Assembly: GCA_963791885.1 (NCBI GenBank)
Contig: CAWBUL010000005.1
Coordinates: 1,426,001 to 1,490,000 of the forward strand
Length of the DNA: 64,000 nucleotides
Direction: 5' to 3'
Origin: CAVSUZ01 sp963791885
Lineage (GTDB): Bacteria; Pseudomonadota; Alphaproteobacteria; Acetobacterales; Acetobacteraceae
Positions 36,590 through 45,254 of the stretch are shown here, piece by piece. Position numbers and translations under genes: made by a program. Below the pieces are notes generated by a model. The model did not search any database and was not told the DNA's origin. It worked only from the letters and a program-made list of their open reading frames with translations. The first letter of the stretch is position 1, and each line of letters opens with the position of its first letter.

Positions 36590-37188
36590 CTAGACCACGG
36601 CGCCGTGTTGCAGGTCCTGCTCGACCTCGGAAGCGAAGTGTTCGGTCAGCACATCGAGTATCGCCAGCAACCGGCCCATCTCGACGGCAGGGGTGACCGC
36701 GAGAGCCTGTTCGCGCCGATATTCGCACCAGCGCCGCACCGTCCAGTTCGACAGGATGACATGGGCAATCAGCTCGCGCTGCGCGGCACCGAACAGCCGC
36801 ATCGCCCGGCGATACACCGGCCAGGCCCGGCCGAGCGCAGCGCGGGCCGTCCGGGGCCGCTCTTCGGGCCGAACCGCAGGGCTTGAATGGGGACCAGCTC
36901 GCGCCCACCGGAATAGCCGATCACGACGGCGTCGGCCGCCTTACGCAGTCGGTCGGCGGCGAGAACATGCTCGATGGTGATCGAACTGCCGGCCAGCGTC
37001 ATCGCCTTACGCAGCGGATCGAAGCTGCGATAGCCGTTGACACGCCGCGCGGTCCTGGCTGCGGTCGGGCGGATATCATCAATATCGACCCACTCCGCTT
37101 TCATCACCGACTGGTTGACCAGCCTGATCTCCGGCGGCGCCTGTAGGGACGCCAACGGCGGAAGCGATTTCATCCTGCGCCTGGCCAT
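36590..37188 (-). pseudogene. Hypothetical island protein, frameshifted
   Basis: ATG 37188 has AAGGAGGAG directly upstream and begins MARRRMKSLPPLASLQAPPE. The chain runs through IRPTAARTARRVNGYRSFDP and VLAADRLRKAADAVVIGYSG to LRFGPK. Near 36855 one base must be skipped to continue RTARAALGRAWPVYRRAMRL, then ELIAHVILSNWTVRRWCEYR, ending HGAVV. Repaired, it is close to 200 aa, helical, convergent with the upstream operon. Function unknown. Confidence 0.5.
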
Positions 37189-37334
37189 GACTCCTCCTTG
37201 ATCCTGACCTTGTGCGTATGCTGGGCATGGCGCGGCATGCGGGCGAGCAAAGCACGGCCGATGTCGCGCGCGGAAGGCCGCAGCGACTAACCTCCTTGCA
37301 CAGTGGGTAAGATATTCGTCGCCGCTTTCCTGCC

Positions 37335-37631
37335 TCACGGGACAATGCTGTCAGCCCGCCGGCCCCTGATCCTTCGGGTTGGCGCGTCGCCCGTGCGCTG
37401 GCGCTTCAGTCGCGTGAGCACGTTGCGCAACGCAACTTCCCGCTTCTCCGCGGCCTCCCTCCGCTGGCTTTCGTCAGCAAGCTCGCGGAGGGCTTTCAGC
37501 AACCTCGGTCCGGCTCGGACGGCATCGGTATCAAGCTCCTCCGGTGCTGGCGGCATGCGTATGCTTGAGACGGCGGCTAGCTGACCAAACGGCAGCGGAA
37601 AAATCTCGATGAACAGCGCGGCGCTCACCAT
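37335..37631 (-). CDS. Hypothetical protein (98 aa)
   Basis: ATG 37631 gives MVSAALFIEIFPLPFGQLAA, then a long charged helix (LLKALRELADESQRREAAEK) and a basic tail. The coiled-coil-like composition resembles small phage proteins. It may extend the preceding minus-strand set. No family is recognised. Confidence 0.38.
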   Translation of the reverse strand: MVSAALFIEIFPLPFGQLAAVSSIRMPPAPEELDTDAVRAGPRLLKALRELADESQRREAAEKREVALRNVLTRLKRQRTGDAPTRRIRGRRADSIVP

Positions 37632-38113
37632 CCGCCCGGCATGCGCGATGTGGAAGGGCGCGCGGCGACGACAATCATTCGGCAGGACGCCGTAGAACGG
37701 GTCTTGAATTGATTGACCGTGGCACCAAAGTCGTTGCCACCTCGCGTCGGGGCATCTGGTTCACCACCAAAGGCCCTCGCCGTGACTTACGTGCAGGTAA
37801 TCCTCGCAGTAATCGAGCTTGTGCTCGCTCTGATTGACCTCCGGTATTGAGGTCATACCACCCCTTGGCCCGGGCGCCGCCAGCTCGGCACAGTCAACTG
37901 GTTTGCCCGAGTTGGAAACTCGGGATGACGAGGCGCGCCTCGCCGGTCATCCACGTGGTAAACTCCGGCTGACCCGTCACGTTACGCACGTAGCCTGGCC
38001 AGGCGCGAAGCGGCGGCGCAGCGCCACGACGGCGCGGCGCAAGCGAGTGTTCTCCAGACGAAGCTGCCGCGCCTCATGCTCCGCCTTCGCCCGCAGCGCT
38101 CGCTCGGCACCTA
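37632..38113. other. No intact gene; coiled-coil fragment interrupted by IS630
   Basis: A minus-strand frame ending at 37977 reads ALGAERALRAKAEHEARQLR and LENTRLRRAVVALRRRF, a coiled coil whose upstream part is cut by the IS630 element at 38114. Without the IS and one TA it could continue into 39254 and beyond, but no family match helps. The rest of the stretch shows nothing. Confidence 0.35.
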
Positions 38114-39251
38114 GTGCTCTGACGCATTCTATCGATTCACAACATGCGGTTGCCATGCGATTCTGTGAGCATGGCACAGACAGTATGCGTGTTGTTGAGC
38201 GCGGCAGACAGGAAGCGGCTTAAGGCAATAGCATCGGATCGCAACCGAGCGGGCAAATACATCGAGCGAGCCCAAGTCGTTCTGGCCTCGGCCAGTGGTC
38301 GGCCGGTGCAACATGTGGCGAAAGAGATCAGCGTCAGCCGCCCCATGGTCTGGCGCTGGCAGCAGCGTTTTGCCGAGGAAGGTCCCGACGGGTTGCTGCG
38401 TGACAAGACGCGCAAGCCCGGCAAACGACCGATCCCGGCCGATAAAGTGGCGCACGTCGTGGCGCTCACGTGTGGCGAGCCGCCCCCTGGGACCACGTAT
38501 TGGACCGGGCGAGCCATGGCAAACGCCACCGCCATGTCGCTGCGCTCGGTGCAGCGCATCTGGGCGGCGCACCAACTCCAGCCGCACCGCGTGCGCAGCT
38601 TCAAGCGCTCGCGTGATCCGCAGTTCGCTGAGAAAATGGCGGATATCATCGGCCTTTATCTCGATCCGCCCGCCCACGCGGTGGTGCTGTCGATCGACGA
38701 AAAGAGCCAAATCCAGGCGCTCGACCGTACCCAGCCTGGACTGCCGCTGAAACCCGGCCGCTGCGGCACCATGACCCACGACTACAAACGCCATGGAACG
38801 ACGACGTTGTTCGCCGCATTGAACGTGCTGAAGGGTACGGTGATCGGTCGCTGCATGCAGCGACACCGGCACGAGGAGTTCATCCGCTTCCTCAATGCCG
38901 TCGAACGCGAGGTGCCGTCCGGCAAGTTGGTCCATGCGGTCGTCGACAACTACGCCACCCACCGGCACCGAAAGGTACAGGCCTGGCTGGCACGCCATGA
39001 CCGATGGACCTTCCACTTCACGCCAACCTCCGGGTCATGGCTGAACGCGGTGGAGACCTTCTTCTCCGCTCTTACCCGACAACGCATCCGGCGCGGCAGC
39101 TTCCACTCCCTCGTCAGCCTGCAGGCTGCCATTAAGACTTACCTCGCTGAGCGAAATGCAGAACCACGCCCATTCGTCTGGACCGCAGCCACCGCCTCAA
39201 TCCTTGCCAAGCTCGAAAGATTGCCTGCATCGTCCGTATAAGTCAGAGCAC
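38114..39251 (+). mobile_element. IS630-family insertion sequence
   Basis: Ends gtgctctgac (38114) and gtcagagcac (to 39251) are inverted copies, each flanked by the TA dinucleotide (38112-38113 and 39252-39253) that IS630/Tc1 elements duplicate. One intact transposase gene fills it, 1,138 bp in total. Confidence 0.92.
38171..39241 (+). CDS. IS630-family transposase
   Basis: ATG 38171 opens a 356-aa protein: N-terminal helix-turn-helix (QHVAKEISVSRPMVWRWQQR), then the DDE core with VVLSIDEKSQIQALDR (first Asp), LVHAVVDNYATHRH (second Asp) and SWLNAVETFFSALTRQ (Glu). It is full length. It cuts and pastes the element at TA sites. Confidence 0.92.
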   Translation: MAQTVCVLLSAADRKRLKAIASDRNRAGKYIERAQVVLASASGRPVQHVAKEISVSRPMVWRWQQRFAEEGPDGLLRDKTRKPGKRPIPADKVAHVVALTCGEPPPGTTYWTGRAMANATAMSLRSVQRIWAAHQLQPHRVRSFKRSRDPQFAEKMADIIGLYLDPPAHAVVLSIDEKSQIQALDRTQPGLPLKPGRCGTMTHDYKRHGTTTLFAALNVLKGTVIGRCMQRHRHEEFIRFLNAVEREVPSGKLVHAVVDNYATHRHRKVQAWLARHDRWTFHFTPTSGSWLNAVETFFSALTRQRIRRGSFHSLVSLQAAIKTYLAERNAEPRPFVWTAATASILAKLERLPASSV

Positions 39252-39325
39252 TAGCGCAAGTAACGGGCGGCGTAGGGATACGGGCCAGAAAGCCGGGAAA
39301 AATTCCCCGCTGGTGCCCCCAGTAA

Positions 39326-39351
39326 GTAACCGCCTTGATCGAGGCGGTTAC
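39326..39351. terminator. Hairpin downstream of the bkd operon
   Basis: A perfect 9-bp stem (gtaaccgcc with ggcggttac) around an 8-base loop lies about 83 bases beyond the E3 stop. On the minus strand it lacks a clear T-run, so it may be a weak terminator or mRNA-stabilising hairpin. Confidence 0.4.
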
Positions 39352-39433
39352 ACGTGAAAGCCCATAAGCTGACGGCAAGCTTCGTACGGCGCGTCGTATT
39401 TGCTGCGGCGGGCGCCGTCGTGACCGCATATGC

Positions 39434-40831
39434 TCAGATGTGAATGGGCTGACCCAGCGTCTTCAGTGCCGCTTCGAGCATTCCTTCGCTCAGCGTCGGG
39501 TGGGCGAAGGTCGTGCCGGCGACGTCCTCGAGCCGCGCGCCCATCTCGATGGCCAGGCTGAACGCCGCGGATAATTCGGAAATTCCCGCTCCGACGCCCT
39601 GAATGCCAAGCAGAAGATGATTGTCCGCGCGCGCGACCATGCGGATGAAGCCGGTATCGGATGCGAGTGTCATCGCGCGCCCGTTCGCCCGGAATGGGAA
39701 TGCGTCCGTGACGATCTCGATATTGGCAGCCTTGGCTATCTCGGGCGTCAGCCCGGCAACAACGACTTCGGGGTCCGTGAAGCATATCGCGGGGATGCAT
39801 GTGCGATCCCAGGCGCGCCGCTTCCCAGCGACGATCTCGGCCACCATTTCGCCCTGTGCCGACGCCCGATGCGCCAGCATCGGTTCGCCGGTCACGTCGC
39901 CGATCGCGTAGACGCCGCGCATCGAGGTGCGGCACCGATCATCGACGTCGATGAACGGACCGTCCATGTCGAGGTCGATTGCGTCCAGGCCCCACCCTTC
40001 GATTGCAGGTTTGCGGCCGACCGCGACAAGTATCCTGTCGGCCTCGATCGTCACGAATGAACCGTCAGATCGTTCGACGACAAGCCCGTCCTTCGCCCGC
40101 GTAAGCTCCTTCGCTCTCGCACCGGTCAGCACCGTGATGCCCAGCTCGTGCAGGCGTTCGCCGACCGGGCGCGTCAGCTCCGCGTCGTATTGCGGCAGGA
40201 TACGCGGCAGCATCTCAATCACGGTCACCGCGGCGCCCATCTTGGCAAATGCGGTCCCCAGTTCCAGTCCGATATAGCCGGCGCCGACCACGACGAGACT
40301 GCGCGGCACCGCCTTCAGCGACAGCGCCTCGGCCGATGAGATCACCAAGCCATCGAACGGCAGCGCAGGGACTTCGGCAGAATTCGACCCAGTAGCAATC
40401 ACCACTTGTTCGGCGCGGATCACCTGGACGCCGATTTCGGTTTCGACCTCGACTGTTTTGCCGTCGAGGAACCGCGCCCAGCCTTCGACAATTTTGACGC
40501 CGGCCTTCTTCAACAGCGCTGAGACGCCTCCGTTCAGTCGACCGACGACACCGTCCTTCCAGTGCATCGCCTTGGCAAGATCGAACCGTGGCGCAGCAAG
40601 CGAAATGCCGAGTGAGCTTTCACCCGAGGCGAACTTTGTGACCCGCGCGAATTCATCGGCGACATGGATCAGCGCCTTCGAGGGAATGCAGCCGATGTTG
40701 AGGCAGGTGCCGCCCGGTTTGTTTGCCTCGACCACCACGGTGTCAATGCCGAGCTGTCCCGCCCTGATCGCACAGACATAGCCGCCGGGTCCCGCGCCAA
40801 TAACCAGAAGCCTGCACGATATATCCCGCAT
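39434..40831 (-). CDS. lpdV: Dihydrolipoyl dehydrogenase (E3)
   Basis: The 465-aa flavoprotein has an N-terminal FAD site (LLVIGAGPGGYVCAIRAGQL), the redox disulfide in GGTCLNIGCIPSKALIH, an NAD site (LVVVGAGYIGLELGTAFAKM), the second FAD motif GVYAIGDVTGEPMLAH and the C-terminal interface His-x4-Glu in AHPTLSEGMLEAA. It reoxidises dihydrolipoamide on E2, passing electrons to NAD. It is the last gene of the bkd operon, four bases after E2, so it most likely serves this complex. Confidence 0.95.
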   Translation of the reverse strand: MRDISCRLLVIGAGPGGYVCAIRAGQLGIDTVVVEANKPGGTCLNIGCIPSKALIHVADEFARVTKFASGESSLGISLAAPRFDLAKAMHWKDGVVGRLNGGVSALLKKAGVKIVEGWARFLDGKTVEVETEIGVQVIRAEQVVIATGSNSAEVPALPFDGLVISSAEALSLKAVPRSLVVVGAGYIGLELGTAFAKMGAAVTVIEMLPRILPQYDAELTRPVGERLHELGITVLTGARAKELTRAKDGLVVERSDGSFVTIEADRILVAVGRKPAIEGWGLDAIDLDMDGPFIDVDDRCRTSMRGVYAIGDVTGEPMLAHRASAQGEMVAEIVAGKRRAWDRTCIPAICFTDPEVVVAGLTPEIAKAANIEIVTDAFPFRANGRAMTLASDTGFIRMVARADNHLLLGIQGVGAGISELSAAFSLAIEMGARLEDVAGTTFAHPTLSEGMLEAALKTLGQPIHI

Positions 40832-40835
40832 GGCG

Positions 40836-42152
40836 TCAATCGCTCACGAAGATCAGCGTTGGCGTCTCCAGCAGCGCCTTGATGTGTTGCACGAAGCTCG
40901 CAGCGTCCCAGCCGTCGATTACGCGATGATCGAAGCTCGACGACAGGTTCATCATCTTGCGCGGGATGAAGCCTGAACCGTCCCAGATCGGATGCGTGGC
41001 GATCTTGTTCACTCCCACAATCGCTACCTCGGGATGATTGATGATCGGCGTCGAGACCACGCCGCCCATGGCGCCGAGCGACGTGATCGTGATGGTCGAA
41101 CCCGACAGCTCCTCGCGCAGCGCGGTGCCGGTGCGCGCGGCTTCGGCAAGCCGCGCGACCTCGGCGGCGCACTCCCACAGATCGAGCGCTTCGACGTGCC
41201 GTACCACCGGCACCAGCAGCCCGGCGGATGTCTGCGCTGCGACGCCAATATGTACGCCAGCATGCTGATGAATGACCCCCGCCTCGTCGTCGAACAACGC
41301 ATTCAGCCGCGGCTGTTTCGCGATCGCCGCCACCATCGCGCGCATCAGGAACGGCAGCAGCGTGAGTCTCGGCTGTTCCTTGCGTTTTCGCCGGTTCAGT
41401 ATCTCCCGCAACTCCTCGAGTGCCGTGACATCGACCTCTTCGACGTAGGTGATATGCGGGATGCGCGCGTGCGCCACCGCCATCTGCTCTGCGATCCTAC
41501 GTCGGAGCCCGATCACCTTGACGTCTTCGACCGTGCTCTTCGGCTGAAGCGCATGCGATCGCATCACGCGGAGATCGCGGGCGGCGAATGCGTCCAGATC
41601 TTCGTGCGTGATGCGGCCGGCCGGCCCGGTGCCCGGTACCTGACGCAGATCGACGCCTGCCTCTCGCGCACGCAGGCGCACCGCCGGCGAGGCGACCGGC
41701 CTGACCGCGTCAGCGCGTGCGGTTGCCCGCGGGGCCGGCTGCGCCTCCCGGGGCTGTGCCGGACGCGGAACGGGCGTCGGAAACATGACAGGGGTCGTCC
41801 CGCTGTCCTCGCTGGTGGCCACGCGGGGCTTCGCGGTAGATCCTGGCTTGGCCGCTTCGGCGGCTGCGGAGCGTGGTTGTGGCTGCGCTGCGGTTGCCGT
41901 CTCCCGTTGGCCGCGAATCTTAAGGCGGACCAGATCGGACCCGACCGCAACCTTGTCGCCGATCTCGGCGCCAAGCCAGATGATCTCGCCATCCACCGGC
42001 GAGGGGATTTCGACCGTCGCCTTGTCGGTCATCACGGCGGCAAGGGTCCTGTCCGCGCGCACCAGGTCGCCGACTTTGACGTGCCACTCGACGAGTTCGG
42101 CTTCCGCGATGCCCTCGCCGACGTCGGGCAGTCTGATCACGTGCTCCGCCAT
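40836..42152 (-). CDS. bkdB: Branched-chain 2-oxoacid dehydrogenase E2 (dihydrolipoyl acyltransferase)
   Basis: I take ATG 42152 (MAEHVIRLPDVGEGIAEAEL); the longer frame overlaps E1beta and lacks the family start. Residues 1-80 are a lipoyl domain with the lipoylated Lys44 in TDKATVEIPSP. A Pro/Ala linker leads to a peripheral-subunit-binding domain (SPAVRLRAREAGVDLRQVPG). Residues 210-438 are the catalytic acyltransferase with HRVIDGWDAASF near the end. It accepts the branched acyl group from E1 and passes it to CoA. 438 aa, normal length. Confidence 0.93.
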   Translation of the reverse strand: MAEHVIRLPDVGEGIAEAELVEWHVKVGDLVRADRTLAAVMTDKATVEIPSPVDGEIIWLGAEIGDKVAVGSDLVRLKIRGQRETATAAQPQPRSAAAEAAKPGSTAKPRVATSEDSGTTPVMFPTPVPRPAQPREAQPAPRATARADAVRPVASPAVRLRAREAGVDLRQVPGTGPAGRITHEDLDAFAARDLRVMRSHALQPKSTVEDVKVIGLRRRIAEQMAVAHARIPHITYVEEVDVTALEELREILNRRKRKEQPRLTLLPFLMRAMVAAIAKQPRLNALFDDEAGVIHQHAGVHIGVAAQTSAGLLVPVVRHVEALDLWECAAEVARLAEAARTGTALREELSGSTITITSLGAMGGVVSTPIINHPEVAIVGVNKIATHPIWDGSGFIPRKMMNLSSSFDHRVIDGWDAASFVQHIKALLETPTLIFVSD

Positions 42153-42153
42153 G

Positions 42154-43167
42154 TCACGCCGCCATAGTCTCGAGCAGCGCGCGGCCGACACGGTCCGGAC
42201 CCGGGAAGTAATCCCATTCCTGCGCATGCGGATACGGCGTGTCCCAGCCGGCGACGCGCACGACAGGCGCTTCGAGATGATAGAAGCAGGTCTCCTGCAC
42301 CAGCGCCGACAGCTCCGCGCCGAAGCCCGAGGTCAGCGTCGCCTCGTGCACGATCACGCAGCGGCCGGTCTTGCGTACCGACGCCTGGATCGCATCCAGG
42401 TCGAGCGGCAGCAGGGTGCGAAGGTCGATGATCTCGGCGTCGATGCCGGTCTCCGCGGCGGCGGTCATTGCGACGTGCACCATGGTCCCATAGGCAATGA
42501 TGGTCAGCGCTGCGCCTTCTCGCCGAATGGCGCTCGTCCCCAGCGGCACGGCGTAGTGGCCGTCGGCAACCTCGCCGAGCTCATGGTTAGACCAGGGTGT
42601 CACAGGCTTGTCGTGGTGCCCGTCGAAGGGCCCGTTGTACAGCCGCTTCGGCTCCAGGAAGATCACCGGATCGGGGTCCTCGATTGCCGCGATCAGCAAT
42701 CCCTTGGCGTCGCAGGGATTGGAGGGGACTACCGTCTTGAGCCCGCACACGTGGGTGAATAATGCCTCAGGACTTTGGCTGTGCGTCTGCCCGCCAAAGA
42801 TGCCGCCCCCGGTCGGCATGCGCACGACGAGCGGGCAGGTGAACTGCCCGTTCGATCGGTAGCGCAGCCGTGCCGCCTCGGAGACGATCTGGTCGTAGGC
42901 CGGATACATGTAGTCGGCGAACTGGATCTCGACACAGGGCCGCAGCCCGTACGCCGCCATGCCGACGGCGGCACCGACGATGCCAAGTTCACTGATCGGC
43001 GTGTCGAAGCAGCGGCGCGAGCCGTACTTCGCCTGCAGGCCCTGCGTGGCGCGAAACACGCCGCCGAAGAAGCCCACGTCCTCGCCGAACACGACAACAT
43101 CGTCGTCGTGCTCCATCATCACGTCCATGGCGTCGCGGATCGCTTCGATCATGGTCTTGCGCGGCAT
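42154..43167 (-). CDS. bkdA2: Branched-chain 2-oxoacid dehydrogenase E1 beta subunit
   Basis: The 337-aa protein starts MPRKTMIEAIRDAMDVMMEH and has the transketolase-like pyrimidine-binding features VVVFGEDVGFFGGVFRATQG and DTPISELGIVGAAVGMAAYG, then RMPTGGGIFGGQTHSQSPEA, and the C-terminal transketolase domain with DAEIIDLRTLLPLDLDAI. With E1alpha it forms the ThDP-dependent decarboxylase. It is separated from its neighbours by three and one bases. Confidence 0.94.
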   Translation of the reverse strand: MPRKTMIEAIRDAMDVMMEHDDDVVVFGEDVGFFGGVFRATQGLQAKYGSRRCFDTPISELGIVGAAVGMAAYGLRPCVEIQFADYMYPAYDQIVSEAARLRYRSNGQFTCPLVVRMPTGGGIFGGQTHSQSPEALFTHVCGLKTVVPSNPCDAKGLLIAAIEDPDPVIFLEPKRLYNGPFDGHHDKPVTPWSNHELGEVADGHYAVPLGTSAIRREGAALTIIAYGTMVHVAMTAAAETGIDAEIIDLRTLLPLDLDAIQASVRKTGRCVIVHEATLTSGFGAELSALVQETCFYHLEAPVVRVAGWDTPYPHAQEWDYFPGPDRVGRALLETMAA

Positions 43168-43170
43168 GGC

Positions 43171-44403
43171 TCAAACTCCTGCCGCTTGGCGTTGGCGGCG
43201 CAGATGTGGCGGCATCTTCGCATATACGCCTTCGAACATGTCGCGCATCGAAGGGCGGCCGCCGGCGTGCAGGGTGCCGTGGCTTTCCGCTTCCCGCTGC
43301 GCCGCCATGACCGTGTCCATGATCTCCGCTTCCGCCTGGCGGTGGCGTTCCTCGGACCAGACGCCGCGTAGCACCAGGTGGTTCCGCAGCCGGATCACCG
43401 GGTCACCGAGCGGCCAGGCATCGGATTCGGTCTTGGGTCGGTAGGCCGCGGGATCATCGGATGTCGAATGTGCGCCGACCCGGTAGGTGACGTGTTCGAT
43501 CAGCGTGGGGCCCAGATTGCGCCGCGCGCGCTCAGCCGCCCAGCAGGCGACAGCGTGGACGGCGAGATAGTCGTTGCCGTCCACCCGGAGCGCAGGAATG
43601 CCAAAGCCGAGGCCGCGCGCAGCGAACGTGCCAGAGCCACCGCGCGCAATTCCCTGGAAAGTCGAGATCGCCCACTGGTTGTTGACGATGTTGAGCACGA
43701 CCGGTGCCTTGTACGTGGAGGCAAAAACCAGCGCGGCGTGAAAGTCTAATTCGGCGGTCGAGCCGTCGCCGATCCATGCCGCGGCGATCTTCGAATCGCC
43801 CTTGATCGCCGATGCCATGGCCCAGCCCACCGCCTGGATATACTGCGTCGCCAGGTTGCCGGAGACCGAGAAGAACCCGTCCTCCTTCGAGGAATACAGC
43901 ACCGGCATCTGCCGGCCTTTCAGCGGATCCTGTTCGTTCGAATAGATCTGGCACATCAGGTCGACCATCGAATGGCCGGCCGCGATGAGCAGTCCTGCCT
44001 GGCGATAGGTCGGGAAATTCATATCACCCGGCAGCAGCGCCTTGCGGAAGGCGCAGCTCACCGCCTCCTCGCCCATGTGCTGCATATAGAACGACGTCTT
44101 GCCCTGTCGCTGCGCCATCAGCATGCGCGAGTCGAAGGCGCGCAGCGCCATCATGTCACGCAGGCCGGCCAGCAATGCCTCATCGCTCAAGAGACCGGCC
44201 CAGGGGCCGACCGCCTCGCCGTCTCGGTTGAGCACGCGGATGATGGAATAGGCGAGATCGCGGATAGCTTCGGGATCAACGTCCACCGGTGGGCGTGCGA
44301 CCGAGCCGGCCCGCGGGATGCGCACGCTCGCGAAGTCCGGAGTGCCACCTGGGCGCACCGCCGGTTCCGGCACATGCAGCTTCAGCGGGCCATATCCTGT
44401 CAT
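43171..44403 (-). CDS. bkdA1: Branched-chain 2-oxoacid dehydrogenase E1 alpha subunit
   Basis: I choose ATG 44403 (MTGYGPLKLHVPEPAVRPGG), preceded by AAAAGGG; upstream frame is open but unlike the family. The 410-aa protein shows QGKTSFYMQHMGEEAVSCAF, the ThDP motif GDGSTAELDFHAALVFAST ending in NNQWAIS, and EHVTYRVGAHSTSDDPAAYR with the regulatory-loop region. It decarboxylates 2-oxoacids from Leu, Ile and Val. It is the first gene of a four-gene operon; no Lrp-type bkdR is adjacent. Confidence 0.94.
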   Translation of the reverse strand: MTGYGPLKLHVPEPAVRPGGTPDFASVRIPRAGSVARPPVDVDPEAIRDLAYSIIRVLNRDGEAVGPWAGLLSDEALLAGLRDMMALRAFDSRMLMAQRQGKTSFYMQHMGEEAVSCAFRKALLPGDMNFPTYRQAGLLIAAGHSMVDLMCQIYSNEQDPLKGRQMPVLYSSKEDGFFSVSGNLATQYIQAVGWAMASAIKGDSKIAAAWIGDGSTAELDFHAALVFASTYKAPVVLNIVNNQWAISTFQGIARGGSGTFAARGLGFGIPALRVDGNDYLAVHAVACWAAERARRNLGPTLIEHVTYRVGAHSTSDDPAAYRPKTESDAWPLGDPVIRLRNHLVLRGVWSEERHRQAEAEIMDTVMAAQREAESHGTLHAGGRPSMRDMFEGVYAKMPPHLRRQRQAAGV

Positions 44404-45254
44404 CTGGTTACCCTTTTCCCACTCGCCCCGTCTCGTTCGCAGTCCTGGTCGCACGACGCGACCGCACGCAAGGCGAGATTCATGATCGGGGATGAAGGCC
44501 ACACCAATATGCCGGATTGTCCGCCCGTCTGGCGGCCGTACGATCACAGTCTATCGCTGGAACGAAGGGGACAGTGTCCTGAGGTCACGCTGCACCACGG
44601 TCACGGACCGCGACTGGGCAGCACTTCGGGCGACGATACCGGCTGATCGAAGGATATCCCGCCGCCGCAACCGGCACTCCCCCAACGCGTCAGAATCGCG
44701 CCGCACGCACCTGGGTTGCCAAGCGCCAGACCGGATCTGTCGCCGGTCGGCCATTTTAAGCGTTATCTTCATCCTGCTGGATGAGATTGCTGATGCCGCC
44801 TTCCAGAACGGACCGGCTGAGGCTCGGCTTGGAAAGAGGACGGCGTGGCAAAGCTCAAAGAATCCAATTTGGACTCTTTCGGCCGCACCGGGCGGACAAG
44901 AGCCAAAATTTGTAAGGTAACGTTCCGCTGAGCAGTGAACAGGTCAGGGCAGGAAGCTGAAGGCTATTTCCGCTAGCGGGCAGCGCCGAGACGCCGCGGA
45001 ACTTCCGCGATGGGCGCTTAGCGGAACTTCCGGCTTTGGCCGCAAGCAGATGGTCCGCTTTCGGGCGTCCGAGCGAAAAAGCAGATACTCAAGTCGATTG
45101 CCTCTCCGGCCGCTTCCGACCCAAAGCCGACCTTTGTTATGTTGGGCCACGGACCCTTCCATGTGTGGTTAGGCTCCCTCGCGATCACACGAGGTAGATG
45201 GGCCTTCTCCGATGGAGCGCGGCTGAACCTGTAGACGTGTCGACCACAGGCGCC
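44404..45254. other. Promoter region of bkd operon and unassigned sequence
   Basis: About 850 bases without a convincing gene. The part nearest 44403 must hold the bkd promoter. Frames further out (44551-44920) are short, Arg-rich and unlike any family. Nothing else is recognised. Confidence 0.35.

Noticed and set aside
40992..42167. 391-aa plus-strand reading frame
   Set aside because: It is opposite the clear E2 gene bkdB, has Arg/Asp-rich composition typical of high-GC antisense frames, and has no family resemblance.
44551..44920. Possible regulator gene upstream of the bkd operon
   Set aside because: Frames on both strands are short, Arg-rich and show no helix-turn-helix; no Lrp/BkdR similarity.
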